Origin: CALUOB01 sp944322305
GTDB lineage: Bacteria; Actinomycetota; Coriobacteriia; Coriobacteriales; Coriobacteriaceae
Length of the DNA stretch: 64,000 nt
Assembly: GCA_963931605.1 (NCBI GenBank)
Contig: OZ007031.1
Coordinates: 1,550,001-1,614,000, forward strand
Reading direction: 5' to 3'
Shown here: piece after piece, positions 48,987 to 58,218 of the stretch
How positions within the stretch are numbered: the first letter of the stretch is position 1
How the letters are laid out: the number at the start of each line of letters is the position of its first letter
Translations under genes and position numbers: made by a program
Notes under the pieces: model-generated
What the model saw: the letters and a program-made list of their open reading frames with translations, nothing else
Told to the model about the DNA's origin: nothing
Databases searched by the model: none

Positions 48987-49838
48987 CTACTCGGTCAGCA
49001 GGATCATGGCCCCCAGGGCCACGTACACCACGCCGGACACGATACCGGTAACGCGGCCCGCGCGCGGGCTGCGGCTCAGCAAGCGCGCAAACGGCGCGGC
49101 GATCAGCACGATAACCACCGTCCACAGCGTGGACAGCACCACGTACGTAAGCCCCAGCACCAAAAACGGCAGCGGCCCATGCTCGTTGGGTACGGCAATG
49201 AACTGCGGCAGCAGCGCCAGGAAAAACAGGATGATCTTGGGGTTGAGCACGTTGGTGAGCACACCTTGCGCATACGTGCGCCGCACCCCCTGCAGCCGAG
49301 AAGCGCCGCGCGGCCTCGCGCCCGGCTGCGCGTCGGCACGCGCCGCGGCACCGTCGGCAACCGTGGCCGCAGCAGCGCCCGCGGTCGCCTCGGTGCCCGC
49401 GCCCTTCTCGCCCACGCGGGCCGATCCCGCGCTGACACCAGCGTCCTTCTCACCCACGCGGGCGGACGCGGCGCCAACCACCGCGTCCTTCTCGTCCGCG
49501 CGGGCAGCATCACCGCCCGCCCCGCCGTCGGCGAGCTGCGCAAACGAGCCTCCCTTTGCAAGGATGCTTCTCACGCCCATAACGGCCAGGTACAGAGCCC
49601 CGGCAATCTTGATAACGTTGAACGCCACCGGCGAGGCCGCCAGCACCAGCGACAGACCCGCAGCCACCAGCACCGTGTGCACCACGAGTCCGGTGTTGAT
49701 GCCCAGCGCACTGGCCAGGCCCTCGCGCCGACCGCCGGCGATGGTGCGCATGAGGATGTACACGGTGTCGATGCCCGGCGTGACGCACAGCGCCGCGGCG
49801 GCCGCAACGTACCCGCCATAGCTCACGATGCTCAGCAT
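48987..49838 (-). CDS. LysE/RhtB-family amino acid exporter
   Basis: 283 aa. Opening YGGYVAAAAALCVTPGIDTVYILMRTIAGGRREGL and GINTGLVVHTVLVAAG are typical RhtB; six helices. Between helices 3 and 4 is an unusual 75-residue low-complexity insert with three copies of a 15-residue unit (ARVGEKDAGVSAGS). Family members export amino acids or homoserine lactones. ATG with GGGAGAGGCAC upstream. Confidence 0.88.
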   Translation of the reverse strand: MLSIVSYGGYVAAAAALCVTPGIDTVYILMRTIAGGRREGLASALGINTGLVVHTVLVAAGLSLVLAASPVAFNVIKIAGALYLAVMGVRSILAKGGSFAQLADGGAGGDAARADEKDAVVGAASARVGEKDAGVSAGSARVGEKGAGTEATAGAAAATVADGAAARADAQPGARPRGASRLQGVRRTYAQGVLTNVLNPKIILFFLALLPQFIAVPNEHGPLPFLVLGLTYVVLSTLWTVVIVLIAAPFARLLSRSPRAGRVTGIVSGVVYVALGAMILLTE

Positions 49839-49901
49839 GTGCCTCTCCCCCAACAGCGCCCGCACGGTCCGGATCTTGCCGCCCAACCGCATCGCCTAAA
49901 A

Positions 49902-49967
49902 ATCGAAGCAGCTTTTGCACACATTCGCGCCAAAACAAGGCCACTTCTGTGCAAAAACTGCTTCGAT
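49902..49967. repeat. Inverted repeat B, copy 2 (20-bp arms)
   Basis: ATCGAAGCAGCTTTTGCACA at 49902-49921 and TGTGCAAAAACTGCTTCGAT at 49948-49967; 19 of 20 pair. Related to 22014-22081. It lies between the LysE gene and the amino-acid ABC operon. Confidence 0.75.
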
Positions 49968-50023
49968 CCGTCCGCGGTACGCCCCGCGCGCCTCGGCGCC
50001 TTGTATGTGGCGCCTCGCCGCGG

Positions 50024-50764
<741 letters not shown>

Positions 50765-51442
50765 TTACGCACGCATCCTTTTCTCAAGCTGGGACGAGAC
50801 GATCATCAGCACGCTGATGATGATCAGGAAGATCACCGCAACCCACGTGTAGGTGGCGAGCGAGTCGAACGTGCGGCCCACGTACACCTTGGCCTGGTTC
50901 ATGATCTCGGGCAGGCCGATGGCGTACATGATGGTGGAGTCTTTGAGCGTGATGATGCACTGGTTCACCAGGCTGGGCAGGCAGATGCGCACGGCCTGCG
51001 GGATCACGATCTTCTGCATGGTCTTGAAGTGGCTCACGCCCAGGCTGCGCGAGGCCTCCGTCTGCCCGTCGGGCACGGACTGGATGGCGCCGCGGAAGAT
51101 CTCGGAGGCGTAGGCGCCCGCGTTGAGGATCAGCGTCACCACGCTCGCCGTCACCACGTCGATGCGGAAATCCGGGGCAATGGTTGCCTGGATAAGCTGC
51201 GGCATGGCGAGGTAGATGTAAAAACCCTGCACCAGCATAGGCGTGCCGCGGATAAGCCAGATGTAGAACTTGGCGATGCCGCGCAGCACGCGGAACTTGG
51301 ACAGGTTCATGAGGCAGGTCACCACGCCCAGCGGCATGGCCACCACCAGGGAGACCACGGTCACGAAGAGCGTCATCTGCAGGCCGGTCCACAAAAGCGG
51401 CCACGCGGCGACTAGCGTGTTTACAAGCGTAGTGGGATCCAT
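50765..51442 (-). CDS. Polar amino acid ABC transporter, permease
   Basis: 225 aa HisMQ/GlnP-type permease with five helices. The EAA loop reads EASRSLGVSHFKTMQKIVIPQAVR. It is 255 bp downstream of the binding-protein gene; that gap includes a GCGCCGCGCGGCGC palindrome at 51637-51650 that may lower expression of the distal genes. Confidence 0.94.
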   Translation of the reverse strand: MDPTTLVNTLVAAWPLLWTGLQMTLFVTVVSLVVAMPLGVVTCLMNLSKFRVLRGIAKFYIWLIRGTPMLVQGFYIYLAMPQLIQATIAPDFRIDVVTASVVTLILNAGAYASEIFRGAIQSVPDGQTEASRSLGVSHFKTMQKIVIPQAVRICLPSLVNQCIITLKDSTIMYAIGLPEIMNQAKVYVGRTFDSLATYTWVAVIFLIIISVLMIVSSQLEKRMRA

Positions 51443-51697
51443 TGCGAGCCTTTACCGTCAGGGGGCTGTGCCAAAGCGTTTAACCATGCGGGCGAGAAAA
51501 ACGCGTGCGGACGCTTTCCGCGCCCGCTGTGCTGGCGACGCGCTGCCGCCTCTGCCGTTTCCGCGTTTCTCGGCCTGCGGACGGGCGATAACCACCCGCC
51601 GACGCACGGCCCCGATCGAACAATCCGCGCGGGCAAGCGCCGCGCGGCGCAAAGCGGGGAGCCGCAAGCCTGCCGACGCCCCGCTGTCTGCGCGTTT

Positions 51698-52504
51698 TTA
51701 CGCCTCGAGGTACGTGGCGATGATCTCGTCGTACGTGCCGCTGTCCTTGAGGTTGGCCAAGCCGGTGTTGAACATCTCGATGAGCTCGGGGTTCTTGCCC
51801 TTCATGACCGCGAAGGCGTACGGGGTGGCGAACTCCTCCTCCTCGGTGCCGATGATGGTGAGGCCGTTGCCCTGGGTGATGCCGTAGGCCATGACCGGAT
51901 AGTCCTCGAAGCAGGCGGCAGAGTTGCCGGTCTGGACGTCCTGGTACATCATGTCCGACGTGTCGAAGTAGGTGATCGTAAAGCCGTACTCGTCCTTGAC
52001 GGCCTCGGCCCAGCTGGCAGACTGGGTGCCGGTCTTGCAGGCCACGGTCTTGCCGGACAGGTCCTCCATCGAGGTGACATCGCCGCCGTCTTTGGCAGCA
52101 GCGCACACGTAGGACTCATAGTAGGGATCGGAGAAGTCGTACTTCTCCTCGCGCTCGGGCGTGATGGACATGCCGGCGATAACCGCGTCGGCCTGGTTGG
52201 ACTCAAGCGCGGCCACGGCGGCGTCGAAGCCCAGGGAGTTGAGCTCGTAGGAGAAGCCCTGGTCCTCGGCGATGGCGGCAAGCAGGTCCACGTCGATGCC
52301 CACGAACTCGTTCTGGTCGTTGGTGAACTCGAACGGCGCGAAGGTGGTGTCGGTGGCCACGACGTAGGTCTTGCCGGAATCGGACGCGTCGGAGCCCGCG
52401 GCGTCGTTGCTGCCGGAGTTGCAGCCCACGAGACCCAGGCCGAGAAGCGAAGCGGCGCTGCCGGCGAGCGTCACGAACTGACGACGAGAAACGGTGTTGG
52501 ACAT
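51698..52504 (-). CDS. Polar amino acid ABC transporter, substrate-binding lipoprotein
   Basis: 268 aa SBP_bac_3 protein. The signal peptide has a twin-arginine start (SRRQFVTLAG) and a lipobox LGLVGC with Cys28, then a Ser/Asp linker. TTFAPFEF, GIDVDLLAAIAE and ITPEREEKYDFS are the family's ligand-binding landmarks. Ligand not predictable; polar amino acid or cystine. ATG with AAGGAGGATCCC upstream. Confidence 0.94.
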   Translation of the reverse strand: MSNTVSRRQFVTLAGSAASLLGLGLVGCNSGSNDAAGSDASDSGKTYVVATDTTFAPFEFTNDQNEFVGIDVDLLAAIAEDQGFSYELNSLGFDAAVAALESNQADAVIAGMSITPEREEKYDFSDPYYESYVCAAAKDGGDVTSMEDLSGKTVACKTGTQSASWAEAVKDEYGFTITYFDTSDMMYQDVQTGNSAACFEDYPVMAYGITQGNGLTIIGTEEEEFATPYAFAVMKGKNPELIEMFNTGLANLKDSGTYDEIIATYLEA

Positions 52505-52564
52505 GGGATCCTCCTTACCTAGAGCCCTGAAAAGGAAGCGGATCGTATAGACAAGTTAATGCAT

Positions 52565-52587
52565 ACCGCATGAGTGTATCATGCGGT
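52565..52587. promoter_or_regulatory. Palindrome upstream of the binding-protein gene
   Basis: ACCGCATGA / TCATGCGGT with a 5-base centre in AT-rich DNA, about 60 bases upstream of the start. It overlaps the -35 position of a possible leftward promoter whose -10 (TATACG) is at 52544-52549. Possible repressor site. Confidence 0.4.
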
Positions 52588-52793
52588 TATTTCGCAACTA
52601 TTTCCAAATCCACGCATGATAATCACAAAGTATGCCACATTGGCCTAGTTTTATGCAATTTTATGCCGTTATGTTCATGGTGAAGCCGTGAAGGCGCGAG
52701 GTGCGAGCGGGGGCGGGTCGGGGGCGGCGACGGGGCGCGGTTGGCCGCGATTTCGTCACACAGGCGGCAGGCGCCCCGTTCCGTCTTACGAAA

Positions 52794-52826
52794 TGCGCCA
52801 GATTAGGCACGGCCTAATCTGGCGCA
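52794..52826. repeat. Hairpin R, copy 6 (perfect, covarying)
   Basis: TGCGCCAGATTAGGC / GCCTAATCTGGCGCA, loop ACG. Compared with copy 3, A to G in the left arm is matched by T to C in the right arm, so pairing is preserved. Preceded by CCGTCTTACGAAA. Confidence 0.88.
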
Positions 52827-52851
52827 TCTGGGCGAAAACCTTACGCACACG

Positions 52852-52977
52852 AAAATGGATGTCGTTTCGCGCGGGTGCACCGAGTAGACCAGCCAAACAC
52901 CACCCGTTCTACCTGCGCTTTCCTTGCAGCGCGGGGCGTCTCTACTCGGGACGCCCCGCCAAAACCACATCCATTTT
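52852..52977. mobile_element. 126-bp MITE-like element, copy 2
   Basis: Same 126-bp length and 16-bp terminal inverted repeats as 8967-9092. Flanked on both sides by hairpin R copies, with a shared right flank (GACAACCCGCCCCATCCG). The region 52600-53135 has no gene. Confidence 0.7.
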
Positions 52978-53036
52978 GGACAGGGCGAGACAACCCGCCC
53001 CATCCGCCCTGCTCCGCCCCGCTTCGTCTTACGAAA

Positions 53037-53069
53037 TGCGCCAAACTAGGCACGGCCTAGTTTGGCGCA
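53037..53069. repeat. Hairpin R, copy 7 (perfect, covarying)
   Basis: TGCGCCAAACTAGGC / GCCTAGTTTGGCGCA, loop ACG; the T to C change is compensated by A to G. It lies 66 bases past the pckA stop, with TTTCGTAAGACG following on the leftward strand. Confidence 0.88.
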
Positions 53070-53135
53070 AGCGAGCGGGATCCCTGACGAGGGCCAAAAG
53101 CTCCCGCCAGGGCCCGCTCGCGTCCTCAGCAAAAC

Positions 53136-54728
53136 CTAGCGGCGGTGCGGCTTCGTCATGCTCTTCAGGTCAACGCCGGGATAGCGCTTGTCGAAGTTGG
53201 CCTGGAATTGCTCGGCCAGCTTCTTGGCGGCCTTGTCGTAAGCGCCGGCGTCCTTCCACGTTTCGCGCGGGTTCAGCAGCTTGGCCGGAACGTGCGGGCA
53301 GTCCAGCGGCACCTCAACGTCGAAGATATCGTCGTGGCGATACCCGGCAACGTCCAGCGAGCCGTTCTGCGCGGCCTTGACCATCGCGCGGGTGTGGTAC
53401 AGCGCAATGCGGTGACCCTCGCCGTACGGGCCGCCGGTCCAGCCGGTGTTCACCAGGTACACGCGCGTCTTGTTCTGCGTGATCTTCTCGCCCAGCAGGT
53501 ACGCGTACACCATGTGGTCCAGCGGCATGAAGGGCTCGCCGAAGAGCGCCGAGAACGTGGGCGTGGGCTCCTTGATGCCCAGCTCGGTGCCGGCGACCTT
53601 GGCGGTGTAGCCGGTGAGGAAGTGGAACATGGCCTGTTCGCGGGAGAGCTTGGAGATGGGCGGCAGCACGCCGTAGGCGTCGGCCGTGAGGAACAGCACC
53701 ACGCTGGGGGCCTCGCCCACGCCGGACTCAACCACGCGCTCGATGTGCTCAAGCGGGTAGGCGGCGCGGCCGTTCTCGGTGATGGAGCTGTCGGAGTAGA
53801 TGGGCGCGCGGCTCTTGCGGTCGAGCTTGACGTTCTCGGACACCGAGCCGAAGGTGATGGCGTCGTAGATGTCGGGCTCGCGCTCGCGCGTGAGGTCGAT
53901 GGTCTTGGCGTAGCAGCCGCCCTCGATGTTGAAGACGCCGCGCGGGCTCCAGCCGTGCTCGTCGTCGCCGATGAGCAGGCGCTCCGGGTCAGCCGAAAGC
54001 GTGGTCTTGCCGGTGCCGGACAGGCCGAACAGGATGCAGGTCTTGTTGGTGTCCGGGTCGACGTTGGCCGAGCAGTGCATCGGCAGCACGCCGTCCTCAA
54101 TGGGCAGCAGGTAGTTCATCATCGTGAAGATGCCCTTTTTGATCTCGCCGCAGTAGCCGGTGCCGGCGACGACGATCTTCTTGCCGTTCATGTCGAGAAT
54201 AACGGCGGCGGGCTCCAGGCCGTCGCGGTCGCGCGAGCACACGTAGGTGGGCGCGGCGAAGACGGTGATGTCGGGACGGCCGAAGGTCTCGAGCTCGTCC
54301 TCGGTGGGGCGCACGAGCATCTGGCGGATGAACAGCGCCTGATGCGCGCGCTCGCAGATGACCATGACCTTGCGCGCGTACTGGCGGTCGGCGCCGGCGT
54401 AACCGCGCACCACGAACAGGTGGCGGCGCTGCGACATGTAGCGGGTCACGTTCTTGCGCACGCGCTTGTAGGTGGCCTCGTCCAGCGGCTTGTTGGTGGG
54501 GCTGTCCCAGTTGACGTTCTCGTCGGCGGCACCGGCGTCGACGATGTAGCGGTTCTCAGGGCTGCGGCCGGTGAACGCGCCGGTGGAAACCGACAGCGAG
54601 CCGGTGGAGGTGAGGTACGCCTCATGGTGGCTGATGGCGTGCTCGATGAGCTTGGCCGGGCTCCAGTCAACGTGCACGCGGTCAAAATCGACGTCGATGC
54701 CGTTCTCCAAAAGCAGTGTCTCTACCAT
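53136..54728 (-). CDS. pckA: Phosphoenolpyruvate carboxykinase (ATP)
   Basis: 530 aa, full length. Interconverts oxaloacetate and PEP using ATP; in gut anaerobes it often runs towards oxaloacetate. The P-loop GLSGTGKTTLS near 233 and the FGLSGTGKTT/GDDEHGW context mark the ATP-type enzyme; ENRYIVD and the substrate Lys in YCGEIKKGIF are present. The ATG has AAAGGATAGGCC upstream. Single gene; hairpin R copy 7 follows it. Confidence 0.95.
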   Translation of the reverse strand: MVETLLLENGIDVDFDRVHVDWSPAKLIEHAISHHEAYLTSTGSLSVSTGAFTGRSPENRYIVDAGAADENVNWDSPTNKPLDEATYKRVRKNVTRYMSQRRHLFVVRGYAGADRQYARKVMVICERAHQALFIRQMLVRPTEDELETFGRPDITVFAAPTYVCSRDRDGLEPAAVILDMNGKKIVVAGTGYCGEIKKGIFTMMNYLLPIEDGVLPMHCSANVDPDTNKTCILFGLSGTGKTTLSADPERLLIGDDEHGWSPRGVFNIEGGCYAKTIDLTREREPDIYDAITFGSVSENVKLDRKSRAPIYSDSSITENGRAAYPLEHIERVVESGVGEAPSVVLFLTADAYGVLPPISKLSREQAMFHFLTGYTAKVAGTELGIKEPTPTFSALFGEPFMPLDHMVYAYLLGEKITQNKTRVYLVNTGWTGGPYGEGHRIALYHTRAMVKAAQNGSLDVAGYRHDDIFDVEVPLDCPHVPAKLLNPRETWKDAGAYDKAAKKLAEQFQANFDKRYPGVDLKSMTKPHRR

Positions 54729-55106
54729 GGCCTATCCTTTCATCCGTGCGCCGGGTGCTGATGAGCAGCCGGCGCCAGCTGTACCCAAAGGGCGTGGTGC
54801 GCAGGCGGGCGCGGGGTGCGTCGCGGCGGGGTGCCGGCAGCGGGGTGCCGGCAGCGGGCCGAGGCCGGAGCGCCGTTGCCACGGGCGAGAAGACCAACAC
54901 GCGTAGCGCCGATGCGCGCACTTAGCAGACGTTACCCGATGCGCACAAGCTGCCAAAACGTTTATGCAGAGAATTTCGGCCAAGTGCCCCGAGCGCAAGG
55001 TAGACGGCAGGGCGAGAAGCACATGAGCGCACCCTGCGTTCTCGTTGAACGCAACCGTCTCGTCTTTTGACCGATTCGGCTACAATGCTTGCAAGCGGGC
55101 GCCGCC
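54729..55106. other. Gap upstream of pckA
   Basis: 378 bases. It should hold the leftward pckA promoter. Tandem GGGTGCCGGCAGC units occur near 54830-54855 and two GGGCGAGAAG repeat cores near 54887 and 55011. A TACAAT at 55081-55086 may be the -10 of the decayed gene that follows. No gene seen. Confidence 0.4.
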
Positions 55107-55447
55107 ATGACTCGTAACCAAGCCACAGAAGGTGCGGCGGGTCAATTCTCCGCGCAACTGGCGACGCGCCACCACGTCATACAGGCTGTAAGCTCTGCTC
55201 TGAAGGAGCCCCCGTTGTTGCTACGACGCTATGCGGGTCGCTTGCAAGAAACGAGCAAACGCCTGAAAGCGACATCGAACTTTTTGTTTCGCTCGAGCCC
55301 GGACCCCGCATCTCTGACGTTGAGCAAACGCGCGACGTGCTGGAACGAGCAACAGACAGAAGCGTCAACCCCATCACCGCCCTCGATGGTGGAGCATCGC
55401 ATTTTCACAATTCCGCGCTCAAGGATGCGGCGAGGATCTATGGATAG
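55107..55447 (+). pseudogene. MntA-like nucleotidyltransferase antitoxin, frameshifted
   Basis: From about 55205 one frame reads GAPVVATTLCGSLARNEQTP then ESDIELFVSLEPG: the GSxARxE...SDIELFV core of minimal nucleotidyltransferases. It ends DAARIYG with TAG at 55445. The plausible start (ATG 55107) is in another frame, and the core frame has a stop near 55115, so the gene is frameshifted around 55190-55210. Its stop overlaps the ATG of the HEPN remnant, the usual arrangement of MNT/HEPN pairs. Confidence 0.6.
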
Positions 55448-55619
55448 CCGTTCAGCTGATATCTTTGTAAAGATGCTTCTCGAGACGGATGAAATCCGGA
55501 CAAGAAAAGTAACGTTCGGCATAAGCGACCAGACATAGAACGATTCGCGCGCCCACAGAGACTTGCTTCTCATGCCGCTTATTCAGATCGGCAAACTCTC
55601 AACGAACCTTCGCGATTAG
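55440..55619 (+). pseudogene. HEPN (DUF86)-like toxin, nonsense and truncation
   Basis: ATG at 55440 overlaps the MNT stop. The frame reads MDSRSADIFVKMLLETDEI, meets TAG at 55536, continues in the same frame with AHRDLLLMPLIQIGKLSTNL (compare DUF86 RDAxLMQLIxIGELA) and ends at TAG 55617. The RNxxxH catalytic region expected after this is missing. Decayed partner of the preceding gene; HEPN/MNT pairs are toxin-antitoxin systems. Confidence 0.55.
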
Positions 55620-55623
55620 GGTT

Positions 55624-56019
55624 TCAAGCAACAATTCCCGGATGCCCATTCCGAACCAGCGCACGCGTCCGCTCCTCTGGGCGCTGCGCGTTACAGCAAC
55701 CGCAGGCACTCTCCAGCTCGGAATCGCCCAGCGCCCCCGTGGACGAGAACAGCCGCACGTCACCGGGGCGCAAGGCAAACGCGTGGGGCAAGCGCTCAGA
55801 CAGGCGCTGGAGGGCAAGCGGCGTTACCACCGTTGCCACGTCAACGCCCAACGCCGTCAGCGCGTCCGCATCAAACTGCGGTCGCCCGTTCTCCCGAAGA
55901 GGCACCGCGACCATCAGCGGACGCGGACGCTCGAGGCGCCCAAGATAATCGCGCAGAGCGCTTGCCTGCGCAGCGTCCTCGATACGCTTTTGCGCGGCCG
56001 CATCGCTGCTAAACAACAT
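55624..56019 (-). CDS. Hypothetical protein, weakly SseB-like
   Basis: 131 aa. ATG at 56019 with GAGGAGAGG upstream (TTG at 56028 is an alternative). Contains RPLMVAVPLRENGRPQFDAD and GDVRLFSSTGAL, which weakly recall SseB N-terminal domains, and a Cys-rich ESACGCCNAQ near the C-terminus. No signal peptide or helix. I do not recognise it with confidence. Upstream gap 56020-56342 shows nothing more. Confidence 0.45.
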   Translation of the reverse strand: MLFSSDAAAQKRIEDAAQASALRDYLGRLERPRPLMVAVPLRENGRPQFDADALTALGVDVATVVTPLALQRLSERLPHAFALRPGDVRLFSSTGALGDSELESACGCCNAQRPEERTRALVRNGHPGIVA

Positions 56020-56342
56020 GTGCTCCAACCTCTCCTCTTCCCGCCCGACTGCCCTTGCTTGCTACACCATACCCTCCCGGGCAAACCGCCGTTGCGCAAC
56101 AGAACGGGGCCGTCATACCGTTCACCTGCGATTATCGTCCGTTGGCGGAATGAGGCCCTGAGCCTTTACCACGCAAAATTGCTTGCGTGTGTGCAGGCGC
56201 GCCGGCCTGCATCTGGCAAAAGACAGACCTGGGAAAGAAGCTGCGGGTTTTTGGTTGGAAAGCGGTTGCATATCTGCAAGATCCGCCTGATAAGGTGCTC
56301 GCATCTCCACGTTGTCACGAAGACCGCAAAGATGGGAGCTCC

Positions 56343-57434
56343 ATGTACAGCGACAGCTATTCAGCAGACCAGCGCGCCGCGTGCGCTGCAACCTCGCAGG
56401 CAACCGTCCAAGCCGCAGCGCAACCAACCGCGAGCGAGTCCGATGAGAGCAAGGTGATCAGGCGGCGGGAAACGCGTCGTGCCGCTCACGTTAACCAGCA
56501 GCTTTTTCAGGCGGAATGCGAGAACCGCTGCGCTTACGCCTTGACCGAGCAGGACGCGCGAGCCATGCGGGCGCGCTTGCGCGACGGCGCGCTGGCTTCG
56601 CCGTTTCCGCTGCTGTACGCGCGGACAACCTACTGGAACCAGCTCAGTCCCGTTGAGCGCGAGCTGCACGTTATCCGTGGCGCGCACGAGCTGCACCGCG
56701 ACTGGGTGTTCTGCTCATATTCGGCCGCGCTGGTTTACGGGCTGAGCGTTTCTTACCATCTGCTCGGCTGCGTGCATGTGCTGTTGCCGCGTGGCGTTCA
56801 CACGGCGAGCACGCAGCGCATCAAACGGCATGTGGGCAAACTCGGGGCAACGCGCCTGGTGGGCGGCGTCACCGTCACCCCGCTTATGGAAACCGTTCTG
56901 GACTGCCTGCTTACCGCGCCGCTGCCCGACGCGCTGGCCATTGCCGACTCGGCGCTGCGCCGCTACAACATCACGGCGAGCGACCTGCAAACATATGTGA
57001 AACGCCACGGGTATCGACGCCACGGCATCAAACGCGCGCTGCGGGCAGCGTCCCTGGTAGACGCGCGGGCGGAGAGCGGCGGCGAGTCGGCTTTGCGCGG
57101 GGTCATCATCGAGGCGGGATATCTGCCGCCAACCGATCTGCAGGTTGAGCTGCCCGACCCCACCGACCCGCGCCGCACGTTCCGCCCCGATCTGTTCTGG
57201 CAGCTAGGCGACGGCCGACAAATCGCCGGTGAGCTGGATGGACGCGGCAAATACGAGGACAGCGCGATGCTCGCCGGACGCGATACGCTTGACGCGCTGC
57301 TTGACGAGCGGCAGCGGGAGTCGCGCATCACCGCGCTCGGGTTGCCGGTTATGCGCTTCCTCGCCTCGCGCCTGCGCGAACAGGGATACGTCGCGCGCAT
57401 CCTCGAGGCGTTCGGCATCCCGCGCGCTGCGTAA
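56343..57434 (+). CDS. AbiEi-type antitoxin domain with DUF559-like C-terminus
   Basis: 363 aa. Central region LRDGALASPFPLLYARTTYW...SPVERELHVIRGAHELH and WVFCSYSAALVYGLSVSYHLL is typical of AbiEi-like regulatory proteins. The C-terminal FRPDLFWQLGDGRQIAGELDG resembles the D...ExD core of the PD-(D/E)XK fold. No AbiEii toxin gene is adjacent. Same layout as 37674-38744. ATG with a GGGAG site. A basic, Ala/Gln-rich stretch precedes the domain. Confidence 0.68.
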   Translation: MYSDSYSADQRAACAATSQATVQAAAQPTASESDESKVIRRRETRRAAHVNQQLFQAECENRCAYALTEQDARAMRARLRDGALASPFPLLYARTTYWNQLSPVERELHVIRGAHELHRDWVFCSYSAALVYGLSVSYHLLGCVHVLLPRGVHTASTQRIKRHVGKLGATRLVGGVTVTPLMETVLDCLLTAPLPDALAIADSALRRYNITASDLQTYVKRHGYRRHGIKRALRAASLVDARAESGGESALRGVIIEAGYLPPTDLQVELPDPTDPRRTFRPDLFWQLGDGRQIAGELDGRGKYEDSAMLAGRDTLDALLDERQRESRITALGLPVMRFLASRLREQGYVARILEAFGIPRAA

Positions 57435-58218
57435 AGGGGTTGGCGGGAGGCCGGGCGGTTTGATACCGGACGCACGGGCAAACGAGCGGGCAGCGAGAAA
57501 GCCGCAAGTGTCTAGATGTCGTTTCCGCGAGCAAGCGGGGCTTAGGTGCCGGACGGGCGGGCAAGTGATACAGGCGGCGGAAAGGTTGGACGCGGTATCG
57601 TCATGCAAGCGCTTGGTTGGTCGCTCTTTCGACATGTCCGACGCGGTTGGCCGCTCGGGCCGCATACAAATCCCGGATTTCCGGGAATTGGATGCGGTTT
57701 GGGCGGCCAACCGGTTCTTAGATGTCGCGAGGGCGTTCAACCTGGGGCTTGCGCGACGCTTCCGCGGGCAACCGGGGCTTAGGTGCCGGACGGGCGGGCA
57801 ACCGGAGCGGCGCAGGAATCTTGGATGTCATCGGCGCGGGTAGATGGAAGGGTGCTAACAAGGGTGCTAACGCTTGGGCGTCGAAAAGGCGGGCAACTGA
57901 AAAAGTTGCGGGGCCTAGATGTCGGCCAGGCGGTTAAACGGGCGGCGCGGGATGAGCAACTGAGGCTTGGATGCCACATGAGCGGGCGACTGAGGGGGGG
58001 GCGCGAGCTGAGGCAGGGTCTTAGATGCGAAAAGGGCGGGCAAGCGGGGCTTCTGATTGCCCACTTGCCCGCCCTGCGCTGGCTGTGCGTCCCGCCCGCT
58101 GCTCGGCCTCGACCACGGCAACGCCCCGCGCTGCTCGGCCCTGTGGCCCGGCGCGGCCCCGCGCCCTGCGGCTCGCGCTGAGCCGGACGCGCGCACCCAG
58201 CCGCGCCCGCGGCGACGC
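57435..58218. repeat. Degenerate direct-repeat array, 784 bp, gene-free
   Basis: About ten irregular units related to TGCCGGACGGGCGGGCAA followed by CGGGGCTTAGA, spaced about 30-50 bases, with TTAGATG/TTGGATG and CGGGCAAC as recurring cores. A related run is at 8660-8830. No gene is credible. It ends with a perfect 12-bp inverted repeat (58033-58044 and 58064-58075, AGGGCGGGCAAG) that may terminate galK. Confidence 0.65.
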
